Source of the DNA: Gammaproteobacteria bacterium UBA5338
GTDB lineage: Bacteria > Pseudomonadota > Gammaproteobacteria > Pseudomonadales > UBA5862
Length of the DNA stretch: 7,035 bases
Direction of reading: 5' to 3'
Assembly: GCA_002408105.1 (NCBI GenBank)
Contig: DHQM01000053.1
Location: forward strand, 1,219 to 8,253
Part shown: positions 1-5,219 of the stretch, piece by piece
Layout of the letters: the number at the start of each line of letters is the position of its first letter
Numbering within the stretch: the first letter of the stretch is position 1
Position numbers and translations under genes: made by a program
Notes under the pieces: model-generated
Seen by the model: only the letters and a program-made list of their open reading frames with translations
Database searches by the model: none
Told to the model about the DNA's origin: nothing

Positions 1-19
1 AATCACCCTCAAAACATAA
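1..19 (-). mobile_element. start of a second integron cassette (partial)
   Basis: On the minus strand the attC of the first cassette is followed by TTATGT, the position where the first bases of the next cassette fall after the G^TT crossover. The core GTTATGT departs from the GTTRRRY consensus at one base. Only 19 bases remain before the window end. They include GAGGGTG, which could serve as a ribosome binding site for the next cassette gene, but no coding sequence can be judged. It could equally be non-cassette flanking DNA. Confidence 0.4.
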
Positions 20-94
20 CGTGCTGCATAAGGGGCGCCGCGGTAGCGGCGTCCCAGCGAACGGGGGTGAGCGATCTTGATGCTGTTGTTAGGC
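14..94 (-). repeat. attC recombination site (59-base element)
   Basis: Read on the minus strand the site opens with the R'' box GCCTAAC (94-88) and ends at the R' core GTTATGT (20-14). The inner arms are GCATCAAG (83-76) and CTTATGC (32-26). They pair with one extra base, a G at position 79 on the plus strand, which is the recombinogenic bottom strand of this cassette. An extrahelical G in this arm is a known hallmark of attC sites. The tip is a 10-pair hairpin, 32-41 with 46-55, containing one G-T pair and a GGTA loop. A 20-base stretch (56-75) has no obvious partner, so the folded site would be lopsided. When the cassette circularises, the R' box becomes G plus TTAGGC, which is the exact complement of R''. 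That match strongly supports the assignment. Confidence 0.87.
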
Positions 95-536
95 ATACTC
101 ACACCTTGTAAACAAAGAATTTAACAGGCCTTTTGTTGCCAGCTATATGCAACTTCAAATATATGCGCTTCCCTGCCATAGCCTTATAACCCCAATCAAA
201 ATAATCAGCCCCACTGAAGTTCAGTATATGAGTGGAGTGTCCTTGAACGCTTACATCATGAGCAAACTCACCAGGCTCTTCGGTTCTATATGGAACCCAT
301 CTAAAATATTTGCGCTCACAAAAAAGGAGCTCCCAATAGGTGATAATAAACGGCTTGTCTGAAATATTACGGATAATAATGTCGTTACCTTCCTCAGGAA
401 GGCCAATAAAATTATAACTAACTTCGATGCGCCTTCTCGATGACCATATTTCCCATATCTTGACCAATGCCAATATGGTCGATAGGACAGCGCCCCATAA
501 TGCTAATAAATCTGGGTTTACCATTTTTATGCCTAA
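20..536 (-). mobile_element. integron gene cassette, 517 bases, one gene
   Basis: Boundaries are set by the two G^TT crossover points: between 536 and 537 on the right (GCCTAAC at 531-537, i.e. GTTAGGC on the minus strand) and between 19 and 20 on the left. The cassette has the usual compact form: seven bases before the ATG, one gene, and an attC beginning four bases after the stop codon. It is clearly more AT-rich than the gabD and SulP genes to its right, as expected for a cassette captured from another genome. Cassettes normally have no promoter, so expression would depend on transcription entering from the right, the side where gabD lies in the same orientation. No integrase gene is present in the window. 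Confidence 0.85.
99..524 (-). CDS. integron cassette protein, membrane-anchored, function unknown
   Basis: A 141-residue protein that I cannot assign to a functional family. Residues about 5-27 form one hydrophobic segment (LLALWGAVLSTILALVKIW), followed at once by SSRRR (28-32). By the positive-inside rule the rest would face the cytoplasm. Residues 33-141 are rich in alternating hydrophobic and aromatic residues (for example IEVSYNFIG, NDIIIRN, PFIITYWELLF, IYLKLHI, VKFFVYKV), which suggests an all-beta sandwich. No catalytic motif is visible. The start is the first ATG inside the cassette. The AGG of the recombination core TTAGGC sits seven bases upstream and may act as a weak ribosome binding site. 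The attC begins four bases after the TGA stop. Base composition is AT-rich compared with the neighbours. Cassette membership is well supported; the fold and topology are inference. Confidence 0.83.
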   Translation of the reverse strand: MVNPDLLALWGAVLSTILALVKIWEIWSSRRRIEVSYNFIGLPEEGNDIIIRNISDKPFIITYWELLFCERKYFRWVPYRTEEPGEFAHDVSVQGHSTHILNFSGADYFDWGYKAMAGKRIYLKLHIAGNKRPVKFFVYKV

Positions 537-632
537 CAGTTAACTATAAAGAACGGGATCATAACCAACTAGACTGAATCCACATAGCGGCATAGTTTCT
601 TCTTTGTTTTGGAAAGCCAAAGTTACATCAGG
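537..632. other. AT-rich flank of the cassette, attI-like or remnant
   Basis: This 96-base segment is AT-rich like the cassette and unlike the GC-rich DNA starting near 633. On the minus strand it ends GTTAACT followed by the recombination core GTTAGGC, with a further GTTATG element about 30 bases upstream. That resembles the spaced GTT elements of attI sites. No R'' box of RYYYAAC type is found within it at attC spacing, so it does not look like the tail of another attC. TATAGT (548-543, minus) could be a -10 element for the cassette gene, but I find no convincing -35 partner. It could be an attI, a secondary insertion site, or decayed platform DNA. Confidence 0.35.
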
Positions 633-674
633 GGAGTATGCGCGACTCCATCGGTACCCGCGGGTGGTATCGGT
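633..674. repeat. cluster of inverted and direct repeats at composition border
   Basis: GGAGT (633-637) and ACTCC (645-649) form an inverted repeat around a seven-base loop. It is followed by the perfect 10-base palindrome ACCCGCGGGT (656-665), flanked by direct repeats ATCGGT at 650-655 and 669-674. The cluster starts exactly where AT-rich DNA gives way to GC-rich DNA. The repeats are short and no T-tract follows either stem, so a terminator role is not supported. It may mark an old insertion border or be chance. Confidence 0.35.
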
Positions 675-694
675 CCCTCCAAGCCTTATTGGCC

Positions 695-720
695 AGTGCC
701 GCAGGCCTGCGCCCTGCACT
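695..720 (-). terminator. possible hairpin downstream of gabD
   Basis: Sixteen bases after the gabD stop codon the sequence AGTGC (695-699) pairs with GCACT (716-720), enclosing the 12-base palindrome CGCAGGCCTGCG (700-711). The stem is GC-rich and correctly placed for the end of the gabD transcript. No run of T follows on the minus strand, so it is not a classical intrinsic terminator and may leak. Confidence 0.3.
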
Positions 721-735
721 TACTGAGTGTCTAAG

Positions 736-2211
736 CTACTCGGCACTCTCCTCGGGCGCCCCCACGCAAAGGTACTTGACCTCCATGTATTCATCGAGGC
801 CGTACTTTGAACCTTCCCGGCCAAGCCCCGAAGCTTTCACACCCCCGAATGGGGCAGCGGCATCGGAGATCAAGCCCGTATTGATTCCCACCATGCCGGT
901 TTCCATCGCGGCGGCGACGCGGCGAACGCGGTCAATGCTCTGGCTGTACAGGTACCCGGCCAGGCCGAACTGGGTGTCGTTCGCAAGGGCAATTGCTTCG
1001 TCCTCAGTTTCAAAGCGGAGTATTCCGGCAACCGGGCCAAAGGTCTCTTCCTTCCAAAGGCGCATGTCCGGCGTGATGCCAGAAAGCACAGTGGGTGAGG
1101 CCCAATTGCCGCCGCTCGGGTGCGGTTCTCCGCCACGCACCACAGTCGCCCCACGTTCGCGTGCGTCCTGGATGTGGGCCATTACCTTGTCCACTGCAGC
1201 AGAGTTGATCAGGGGGCTTAAGTCCACGTCTGGCTCCAGGCCATTGCCGAGCTTCAACGCGCCCACTGCGGAGCTGAGTCGAGCCACGAAGGCGTCGTGC
1301 ACGCGGTCCTGCACCAGAAACCGATTGACACAGACGCAGGTCTGGCCGCTGTTGCGAAACTTTGCGGCCACGGCTCCGGCGACGGCGGAGTCGAGGTCAG
1401 CATCGTCAAACACGATGAAGGGGGCGTTGCCACCAAGTTCCAGGGAGATCTTTTGAATGTGTTCGGCGGCCTGCACCATCAGCGCCCGGCCTGTCGCTGT
1501 GGAACCTGTGAAGCTGAGCTTGCGCACCTTGGGGTTGGCCGTCAGCTCAGCGCCAATCTCATCCGCCTTGCCGGTGACCACATTGAAAACCCCTGGGGGC
1601 ACCCCCGCGCGCTCGGCCAGTTCGGCAAGGGCCAAGGCCGAATGCGGTGTGGCCGAAGCGGGTTTGGCGACCAGCGTGCAACCGGCAGCGAGGGCTGCGC
1701 CTGCCTTGCGGGTGATCATGGACGAAGGGAAATTCCAGGGCGTGATGGCCGCGGCCACACCACAGGGCTGCTTGATGACAAAGATGTGTTCGCCAGGGTG
1801 GGCTGCGGGGATGGTGTCGCCGTAGGCGCGCCGCGCTTCCTCGGCAAACCAGCGCAAGAATGAAGCCGCGTAGGCGATTTCGCCTTTAGACTCGGCCAGT
1901 GGCTTGCCTTGCTCCAGCGTCATCAGACGACCCAGGTCGTCCTGGTGCTCCAGAAGCAGACGGTACCAGGCGTAGAGCACGTCGGCGCGCTCGAGGGCGG
2001 TCCGGCGGCGCCACTGCTCGAAGGCGGAATGGGCTGCGTCGATTGCACGGCGCGTTTCTTGCGCGCCCATCGCTGGAACCGTGCCCAAGTGCTCGCCGGT
2101 GGCGGGGTTGTGCACAGCCAGGGTGGCGCTCCCATCCGCCTGAACCCAGGCGCCGTTGATGTAGGCGGCTGTCTTGAACAGTGTGGGGTCATTGAGTTTC
2201 GCGGTCAGCAT
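736..2211 (-). CDS. gabD: succinate-semialdehyde dehydrogenase, NAD(P)-dependent
   Basis: A 491-residue aldehyde dehydrogenase, close to the 482 of E. coli GabD and alike along its whole length. It oxidises succinate semialdehyde to succinate in the cytoplasm, the last step of 4-aminobutyrate (GABA) breakdown. All catalytic parts are visible: TPWN with Asn160, KPAS with Lys183, the cofactor loop FTGSTATG (234-241), general base Glu258 in LELGGN, and nucleophile Cys292 in GQTCVC. In the GabD family a second cysteine two residues later (Cys294 here) takes part in redox control. The C-terminal APFGGVKASGLGREGSKYG is the usual GabD ending. The ATG at 2211 is chosen because AGGAG lies seven bases upstream; an in-frame ATG at 2250 would add 13 residues with no homology. 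It stands alone, with no gabT or gabP in the window. Function is strongly supported; the exact aldehyde preference is inferred. Confidence 0.95.
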   Translation of the reverse strand: MLTAKLNDPTLFKTAAYINGAWVQADGSATLAVHNPATGEHLGTVPAMGAQETRRAIDAAHSAFEQWRRRTALERADVLYAWYRLLLEHQDDLGRLMTLEQGKPLAESKGEIAYAASFLRWFAEEARRAYGDTIPAAHPGEHIFVIKQPCGVAAAITPWNFPSSMITRKAGAALAAGCTLVAKPASATPHSALALAELAERAGVPPGVFNVVTGKADEIGAELTANPKVRKLSFTGSTATGRALMVQAAEHIQKISLELGGNAPFIVFDDADLDSAVAGAVAAKFRNSGQTCVCVNRFLVQDRVHDAFVARLSSAVGALKLGNGLEPDVDLSPLINSAAVDKVMAHIQDARERGATVVRGGEPHPSGGNWASPTVLSGITPDMRLWKEETFGPVAGILRFETEDEAIALANDTQFGLAGYLYSQSIDRVRRVAAAMETGMVGINTGLISDAAAPFGGVKASGLGREGSKYGLDEYMEVKYLCVGAPEESAE

Positions 2212-2228
2212 GACGGACTCCTGCAGGT

Positions 2229-2257
2229 TGAATTCCGGCGCCCGGCCCACCTGTCAA
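2229..2257 (-). promoter_or_regulatory. possible gabD promoter
   Basis: On the minus strand a perfect -35 hexamer TTGACA (2257-2252) is followed after 17 bases by AATTCA (2234-2229), which is a poor -10. Transcription would start about 11 bases before the ATG, just ahead of the ribosome binding site. The strong -35 supports it; the weak -10 suggests either an activator-dependent promoter or coincidence. Confidence 0.35.
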
Positions 2258-2522
2258 TCGGCGGCCGGAGTGGTGCAGCGCATGATCCCGAGAACCCACA
2301 GGCGGTGCCGGCCATCAACCCTCCGCGTGGGCAGCAGACAGGAGAGCGCAAGACCCCAGTTTCGGCCGTAGGGATTCGGTGAAGTTCCCGGGCATGCATG
2401 TACGCAGGGGCTCGCTCCGGGGCAAGCTCTGCCAAAGGACGCAAGCAAACCACGGCGGCCCAGTGGGGCGACCTTTCAGGCGTGGCGCTCCAGCCGTCAA
2501 CCCCGCCTCACCCGCCGCCAGT
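2258..2522. other. non-coding stretch between gabD and SulP promoters
   Basis: About 265 bases of GC-rich DNA with no gene I can support. Several open frames cross it on both strands, but their translations are rich in Arg, Pro, Gly and Ala with no recognisable domain, and none has a good ribosome binding site. I see no tRNA, no repeat family and no clear pseudogene. It probably holds upstream control sequence for the two divergent units. Confidence 0.4.
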
Positions 2523-2540
2523 GTGCCGCGCGGGCGGCAC
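2523..2540. repeat. perfect inverted repeat just upstream of promoter
   Basis: GTGCCGC (2523-2529) and GCGGCAC (2534-2540) are perfect complements around a GCGG centre. The repeat ends seven bases before the -35 hexamer at 2548. The position suits an activator or repressor site for the downstream promoter. No T-tract follows on either strand, so a terminator is unlikely. No regulator is identified. Confidence 0.4.
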
Positions 2541-2547
2541 CCAAACA

Positions 2548-2576
2548 TTGTGGCGCCAACATCGATCCCCTAGAAT
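2548..2576 (+). promoter_or_regulatory. sigma70-type promoter upstream of SulP operon
   Basis: TTGTGG (2548-2553), a 17-base spacer, then TAGAAT (2571-2576), followed by the GC-rich stretch GCGCCCCC. Spacing is ideal and the -10 matches the consensus at five of six positions. The GC-rich discriminator resembles stringently controlled promoters. Transcription would begin near 2583, giving a leader of about 190 bases before the SulP ATG. Confidence 0.6.
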
Positions 2577-2582
2577 GCGCCC

Positions 2583-2730
2583 CCTTCACCGCTGACCTAC
2601 CGCTGCGCTGACTCACCCAAGCCAGTCACGCGCGCTCTGGTTGTTTGGACGCTCAACCCGCCTCAGCACGCTGCAGCCACCAGCGCGGGCAAGCCACAGC
2701 AGCCGTTGCCCGGCCCAGCAGGCCGTTTTT
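2583..2730 (+). ncRNA. candidate structured leader or small RNA
   Basis: About 148 bases lie between the predicted start of transcription and an intrinsic-terminator-like hairpin. Four separate five-pair stems are visible in order: TGACT 2609-2613 with AGTCA 2624-2628, GGTTG 2639-2643 with CAACC 2654-2658, CGCTG 2669-2673 with CAGCG 2681-2685, and the terminal CGGCC 2711-2715 with GGCCG 2721-2725. I recognise no known RNA family. It may be a cis-acting leader that controls the SulP gene by termination, or an independent small RNA. Five-pair stems arise easily by chance in GC-rich DNA, so the case rests on the promoter and terminator together. Confidence 0.38.
2711..2730 (+). terminator. intrinsic terminator-like hairpin in SulP leader
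   Basis: CGGCC, a CAGCA loop and GGCCG form a compact five-pair GC stem that runs directly into TTTTT. It lies 43 bases before the SulP ATG and after the predicted promoter, so it could attenuate the operon or end a small RNA. The stem is short, so efficiency may be partial. Confidence 0.55.
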
Positions 2731-2756
2731 CTCGTCCTGACTGCGCGCCGCACAAC

Positions 2757-2777
2757 ATGGAACCTCCAGCAGCATGA
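2757..2777 (+). CDS. possible six-codon leader peptide (MEPPAA)
   Basis: ATG at 2757 opens a six-codon frame whose TGA stop overlaps the SulP start as ATGA (2774-2777), an arrangement often used for translational coupling. The SulP ATG itself has no clear Shine-Dalgarno sequence, which would make coupling useful. However this mini-frame has no ribosome binding site either, and a frame this short can easily be chance. Confidence 0.2.
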   Translation: MEPPAA

Positions 2778-4249
2778 ACTCAATTCGACAGGAATGGCTC
2801 GCCAACATTCGCAGTGACCTGCTGGCAGGGCTGGTCGTCGCCCTGGCGCTGATCCCCGAAGCGATCGCGTTTTCGATCATCGCCGGTGTGGACCCCAAGG
2901 TGGGGCTCTACGCCTCGTTCTGTATCGCCACCGTCATCGCCTTTGCCGGAGGGCGCCCGGGCATGATCTCTGCCGCCACCGGCGCCATGGCGCTGGTGAT
3001 GGTCACACTGGTCAAGGAGCACGGGTTGCAATACCTGCTTGCTGCCACCGTACTCACCGGCGTGCTGCAGATGCTGGCGGGCTGGCTGAGGCTTGGTTCG
3101 CTCATGCGCTTCGTCTCCCGCTCGGTGATCACCGGATTCGTGAATGCCTTGGCGATTCTGATTTTTATGGCCCAGCTTCCCGAACTCACCAACGTCACCT
3201 GGGTGGTCTACGCCATGGTCGCCGCGGGCCTTGGCATCATCTACCTGTTCCCGTTGCTCACCCGCGCTGTTCCCTCGCCGCTGGTGGCGATTTTGGTGTT
3301 GACCGGCATTTCCGTTGTGCTGGGGCTGGACATCCGCACCGTCGGCGACATGGGTGAGTTGCCCGATAGCCTGCCGCTGTTTTTGCTGCCGGACGTGCCG
3401 TTGAACCTTCAAACCCTGTCCATCATCCTGCCGGTATCTGCCACCCTGGCGGTGGTGGGGCTGCTGGAATCGATGATGACCGCCTCGATTGTTGACGACC
3501 TCACCGACACCGGCAGCAACAAGAACCGCGAGTGCGTTGGTCAGGGCGTGGCCAATATCGCAACGGGGTTTCTTGGTGGAATGGCCGGCTGCGCGATGAT
3601 TGGCCAGTCAGTGATCAACGTGAAATCGGGCGGGCGCGGGCGCCTCTCGACGCTGGCCGCGGGGCTGTTCCTGCTGGTGCTGGTGGTGTTTGTCGGCGAC
3701 TGGGTGGCGCTGATCCCGATGGCGGCGTTGGTGTCGGTGATGATCATGGTCTCCATCGGCACCTTCAATTGGGATTCGATTCGTAATCTGCGCGAACACC
3801 CGAAAAGCTCCAGTGTGGTCATGTTGGCCACGGTGGCGGTGACAGTCTCCACCCATGACCTGGCCCAGGGGGTGTTGACCGGGGTGCTGCTGTCCGGGTT
3901 TTTCTTCGCCCACAAGGTGGGGCAGGTGCTGCATGTCGCTTCGATGGCCGAGGACGAAGGGCGCACCCGTGCCTACCGGATCACCGGACAGGTCTTTTTT
4001 GCCTCCGCAGAAGCCTTTATCCGTGCGTTCGATTTTCGCGAAGTGATCGAAAAAGTCCGCATCGATGTGAGTCGTGCCCACTTCTGGGACATCACCGCCA
4101 TCAGCGCCCTGGACAAGGTGGTGGTGAAGTTCCGCCGCGAAGGCGCGGCGGTGGAGGTCATCGGCCTGAATGAGGCCAGTGCCACCATGGTGGATCGCTT
4201 TGGCGTCCACGACAAACCGGATGCGGTCGAACGGCTGATGGGCCACTAG
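2774..4249 (+). CDS. SulP-family inorganic anion transporter with STAS domain
   Basis: A 491-residue inner-membrane transporter of the SulP/SLC26 family, which moves sulfate, bicarbonate or related anions by proton or sodium coupling. The transport domain covers about residues 12-385. It includes the first-helix signature [18 protein letters not shown] (18-35), the following [10 protein letters not shown] (38-47), and the conserved late block NRECVGQG to [11 protein letters not shown] (251-292). A short cytoplasmic STAS domain follows (about 400-491) with the core DITAISALD (439-447) where SpoIIAA-like proteins keep DSSG. The protein is compact for the family, with few loop insertions. ATG 2774 is the first start after an in-frame stop at 2738, though no strong ribosome binding site precedes it. 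The universal stress gene begins 20 bases after the stop, so they form an operon. The substrate cannot be read from sequence: sulfate and bicarbonate are both possible. Confidence 0.9.
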   Translation: MNSIRQEWLANIRSDLLAGLVVALALIPEAIAFSIIAGVDPKVGLYASFCIATVIAFAGGRPGMISAATGAMALVMVTLVKEHGLQYLLAATVLTGVLQMLAGWLRLGSLMRFVSRSVITGFVNALAILIFMAQLPELTNVTWVVYAMVAAGLGIIYLFPLLTRAVPSPLVAILVLTGISVVLGLDIRTVGDMGELPDSLPLFLLPDVPLNLQTLSIILPVSATLAVVGLLESMMTASIVDDLTDTGSNKNRECVGQGVANIATGFLGGMAGCAMIGQSVINVKSGGRGRLSTLAAGLFLLVLVVFVGDWVALIPMAALVSVMIMVSIGTFNWDSIRNLREHPKSSSVVMLATVAVTVSTHDLAQGVLTGVLLSGFFFAHKVGQVLHVASMAEDEGRTRAYRITGQVFFASAEAFIRAFDFREVIEKVRIDVSRAHFWDITAISALDKVVVKFRREGAAVEVIGLNEASATMVDRFGVHDKPDAVERLMGH

Positions 4250-4269
4250 CCAGCATGGGAGCCGTGACC

Positions 4270-5133
4270 ATGAACAGCGAAAACCGCGTGCTGGCCTGTG
4301 TGGACCAGTCAAAATTTGCCGACCATGTGGCCGACTACGCCGCCTGGGCGGCACAGCGCCTGGACGCGCCGATGGAACTGCTCCACGTGATCAACCGCCA
4401 CCCGGAGCTCAGTGACAGCGATGACCTCAGCGGCGCCATCGGCTTCAATGCTCAGGAAAAACTGCTGAGCCAGCTCTCCGAAGAGGATGAAGCGCGCAGT
4501 CGGGAGGCCCGCGAACAGGGCCGAATCTTCCTGAACCGGCTGCGGGAGCGCGCCCTGGCGGCGGGCGCCCCCTGGGTGGATGTCCGCCAGCGTCACGGTG
4601 AACTGGCGGAAACGCTGGTGGAATTGGAACCGAGCGTGCGGCTGATTGTTCTCGGCCGGCGTGGCCGCTCCGCTGAGGCGACCCAGCGCGACCTCGGTCG
4701 CAACGTCGAGCACGTGGTGCGCTCGCTGCGCTGCCCGATTCTCGCAGTCACTGAGCCGTTTCGGCCACCGCGCAACATCATGGTCGCCTTTGATGGCGGC
4801 ATGAGCACGCGGCGCGGCATCGAACGGGTCGCCACCAGCCCCCTGTTTCGTGGCATGCCGGTCCATATATTGATGTCGGGCAAGAGAAAGTCCGACGCTG
4901 CAAAACAGCTGCAGTGGGCCGAGCAGCGGCTCGCGTCCGCCGGGTTTTCACCCACTGTGGAACTGCTGCCCGGTGACGCGGAACGCATCATTGCCCAGTC
5001 AATTTTGGACCGGGCGATCGACATTCTGGTGATGGGCGCCTACAACCATTCGCCGCTGCGCAGCGCGCTGTTTGGCAGCAAAACCTCCGATTTGCTGCGC
5101 TCATCACGCATCCCCACCCTGTTGCTTCGCTAA
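4270..5133 (+). CDS. tandem-domain universal stress protein
   Basis: A 287-residue cytoplasmic protein with two UspA-type domains, about residues 5-160 and 166-287. Each opens with a beta strand (VLACVDQS and IMVAFDGG) and closes with the usual CPILAV or IPTLLL strand. The ATP-binding consensus of the family is G-2x-G-9x-G(S/T). Domain 1 has Gly129, Gly132 and Gly143 but one extra spacer residue and Arg after the last Gly. Domain 2 (GAYNHS to FGS) has exact spacing with Asn259 in place of the second Gly. Nucleotide binding is therefore uncertain in both halves. ATG 4270 is preferred because GGGAG lies eight bases before it; an in-frame ATG at 4255 would add five residues but lacks such a site. 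Placed 20 bases after the SulP gene and probably co-transcribed, it may modulate or sense the state of the transporter, which is inference from position. Confidence 0.9.
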   Translation: MNSENRVLACVDQSKFADHVADYAAWAAQRLDAPMELLHVINRHPELSDSDDLSGAIGFNAQEKLLSQLSEEDEARSREAREQGRIFLNRLRERALAAGAPWVDVRQRHGELAETLVELEPSVRLIVLGRRGRSAEATQRDLGRNVEHVVRSLRCPILAVTEPFRPPRNIMVAFDGGMSTRRGIERVATSPLFRGMPVHILMSGKRKSDAAKQLQWAEQRLASAGFSPTVELLPGDAERIIAQSILDRAIDILVMGAYNHSPLRSALFGSKTSDLLRSSRIPTLLLR

Positions 5134-5146
5134 CCAACGCCCGCGC

Positions 5147-5164
5147 CCACATCCGCTGATGTGG
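5147..5164. terminator. hairpin between convergent genes
   Basis: CCACATC (5147-5153) and GATGTGG (5158-5164) form a perfect seven-pair stem with a CGCT loop, 13 bases after the usp stop codon and 55 bases from the end of the convergent LysR gene. No T-run follows on either strand. It could stabilise RNA ends or act as a bidirectional pause site with a protein factor. Confidence 0.4.
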
Positions 5165-5219
5165 CGATGTACGACGCGTGCGATGAATATCCAATCCCCG
5201 CGTCTGATTATCGCATCGA

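Noticed and set aside
147..362. 71-residue plus-strand open frame inside the cassette
   Set aside because: It is antisense to the better-supported cassette gene, has no ribosome binding site, shows no domain, and does not fit the cassette layout of gene then attC.
537..632. A second attC site in the right flank of the cassette
   Set aside because: Only the GTTAGGC end is present; no matching RYYYAAC box with inner arms was found at attC spacing.
638..1456. 272-residue plus-strand open frame, considered as a possible integron integrase remnant
   Set aside because: It shows no tyrosine recombinase motifs and lies almost wholly antisense to gabD, whose homology is full-length and clear.
1297..2382. 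Long plus-strand open frames across gabD
   Set aside because: These are shadows of a GC-rich coding sequence; their translations lack recognisable domains.
2205..2595. Several 64-82 residue open frames on both strands between gabD and the SulP gene
   Set aside because: Composition is Arg/Pro/Ala-rich without motifs, frames overlap each other on both strands, and none has a convincing ribosome binding site.
2583..2730. Known structural RNAs (4.5S, 6S, RNase P, tmRNA, tRNA) in the SulP leader
   Set aside because: None of the conserved sequence blocks of these RNAs could be recognised on either strand.
2780..3412. 210-residue minus-strand open frame over the SulP gene
   Set aside because: It is very rich in His, Gln, Asp and Gly, typical of the antisense of a membrane protein gene.
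3608..4354. 248-residue minus-strand open frame over the end of SulP and start of usp
   Set aside because: Antisense to two well-supported genes and shows the same His/Gln-rich shadow composition.
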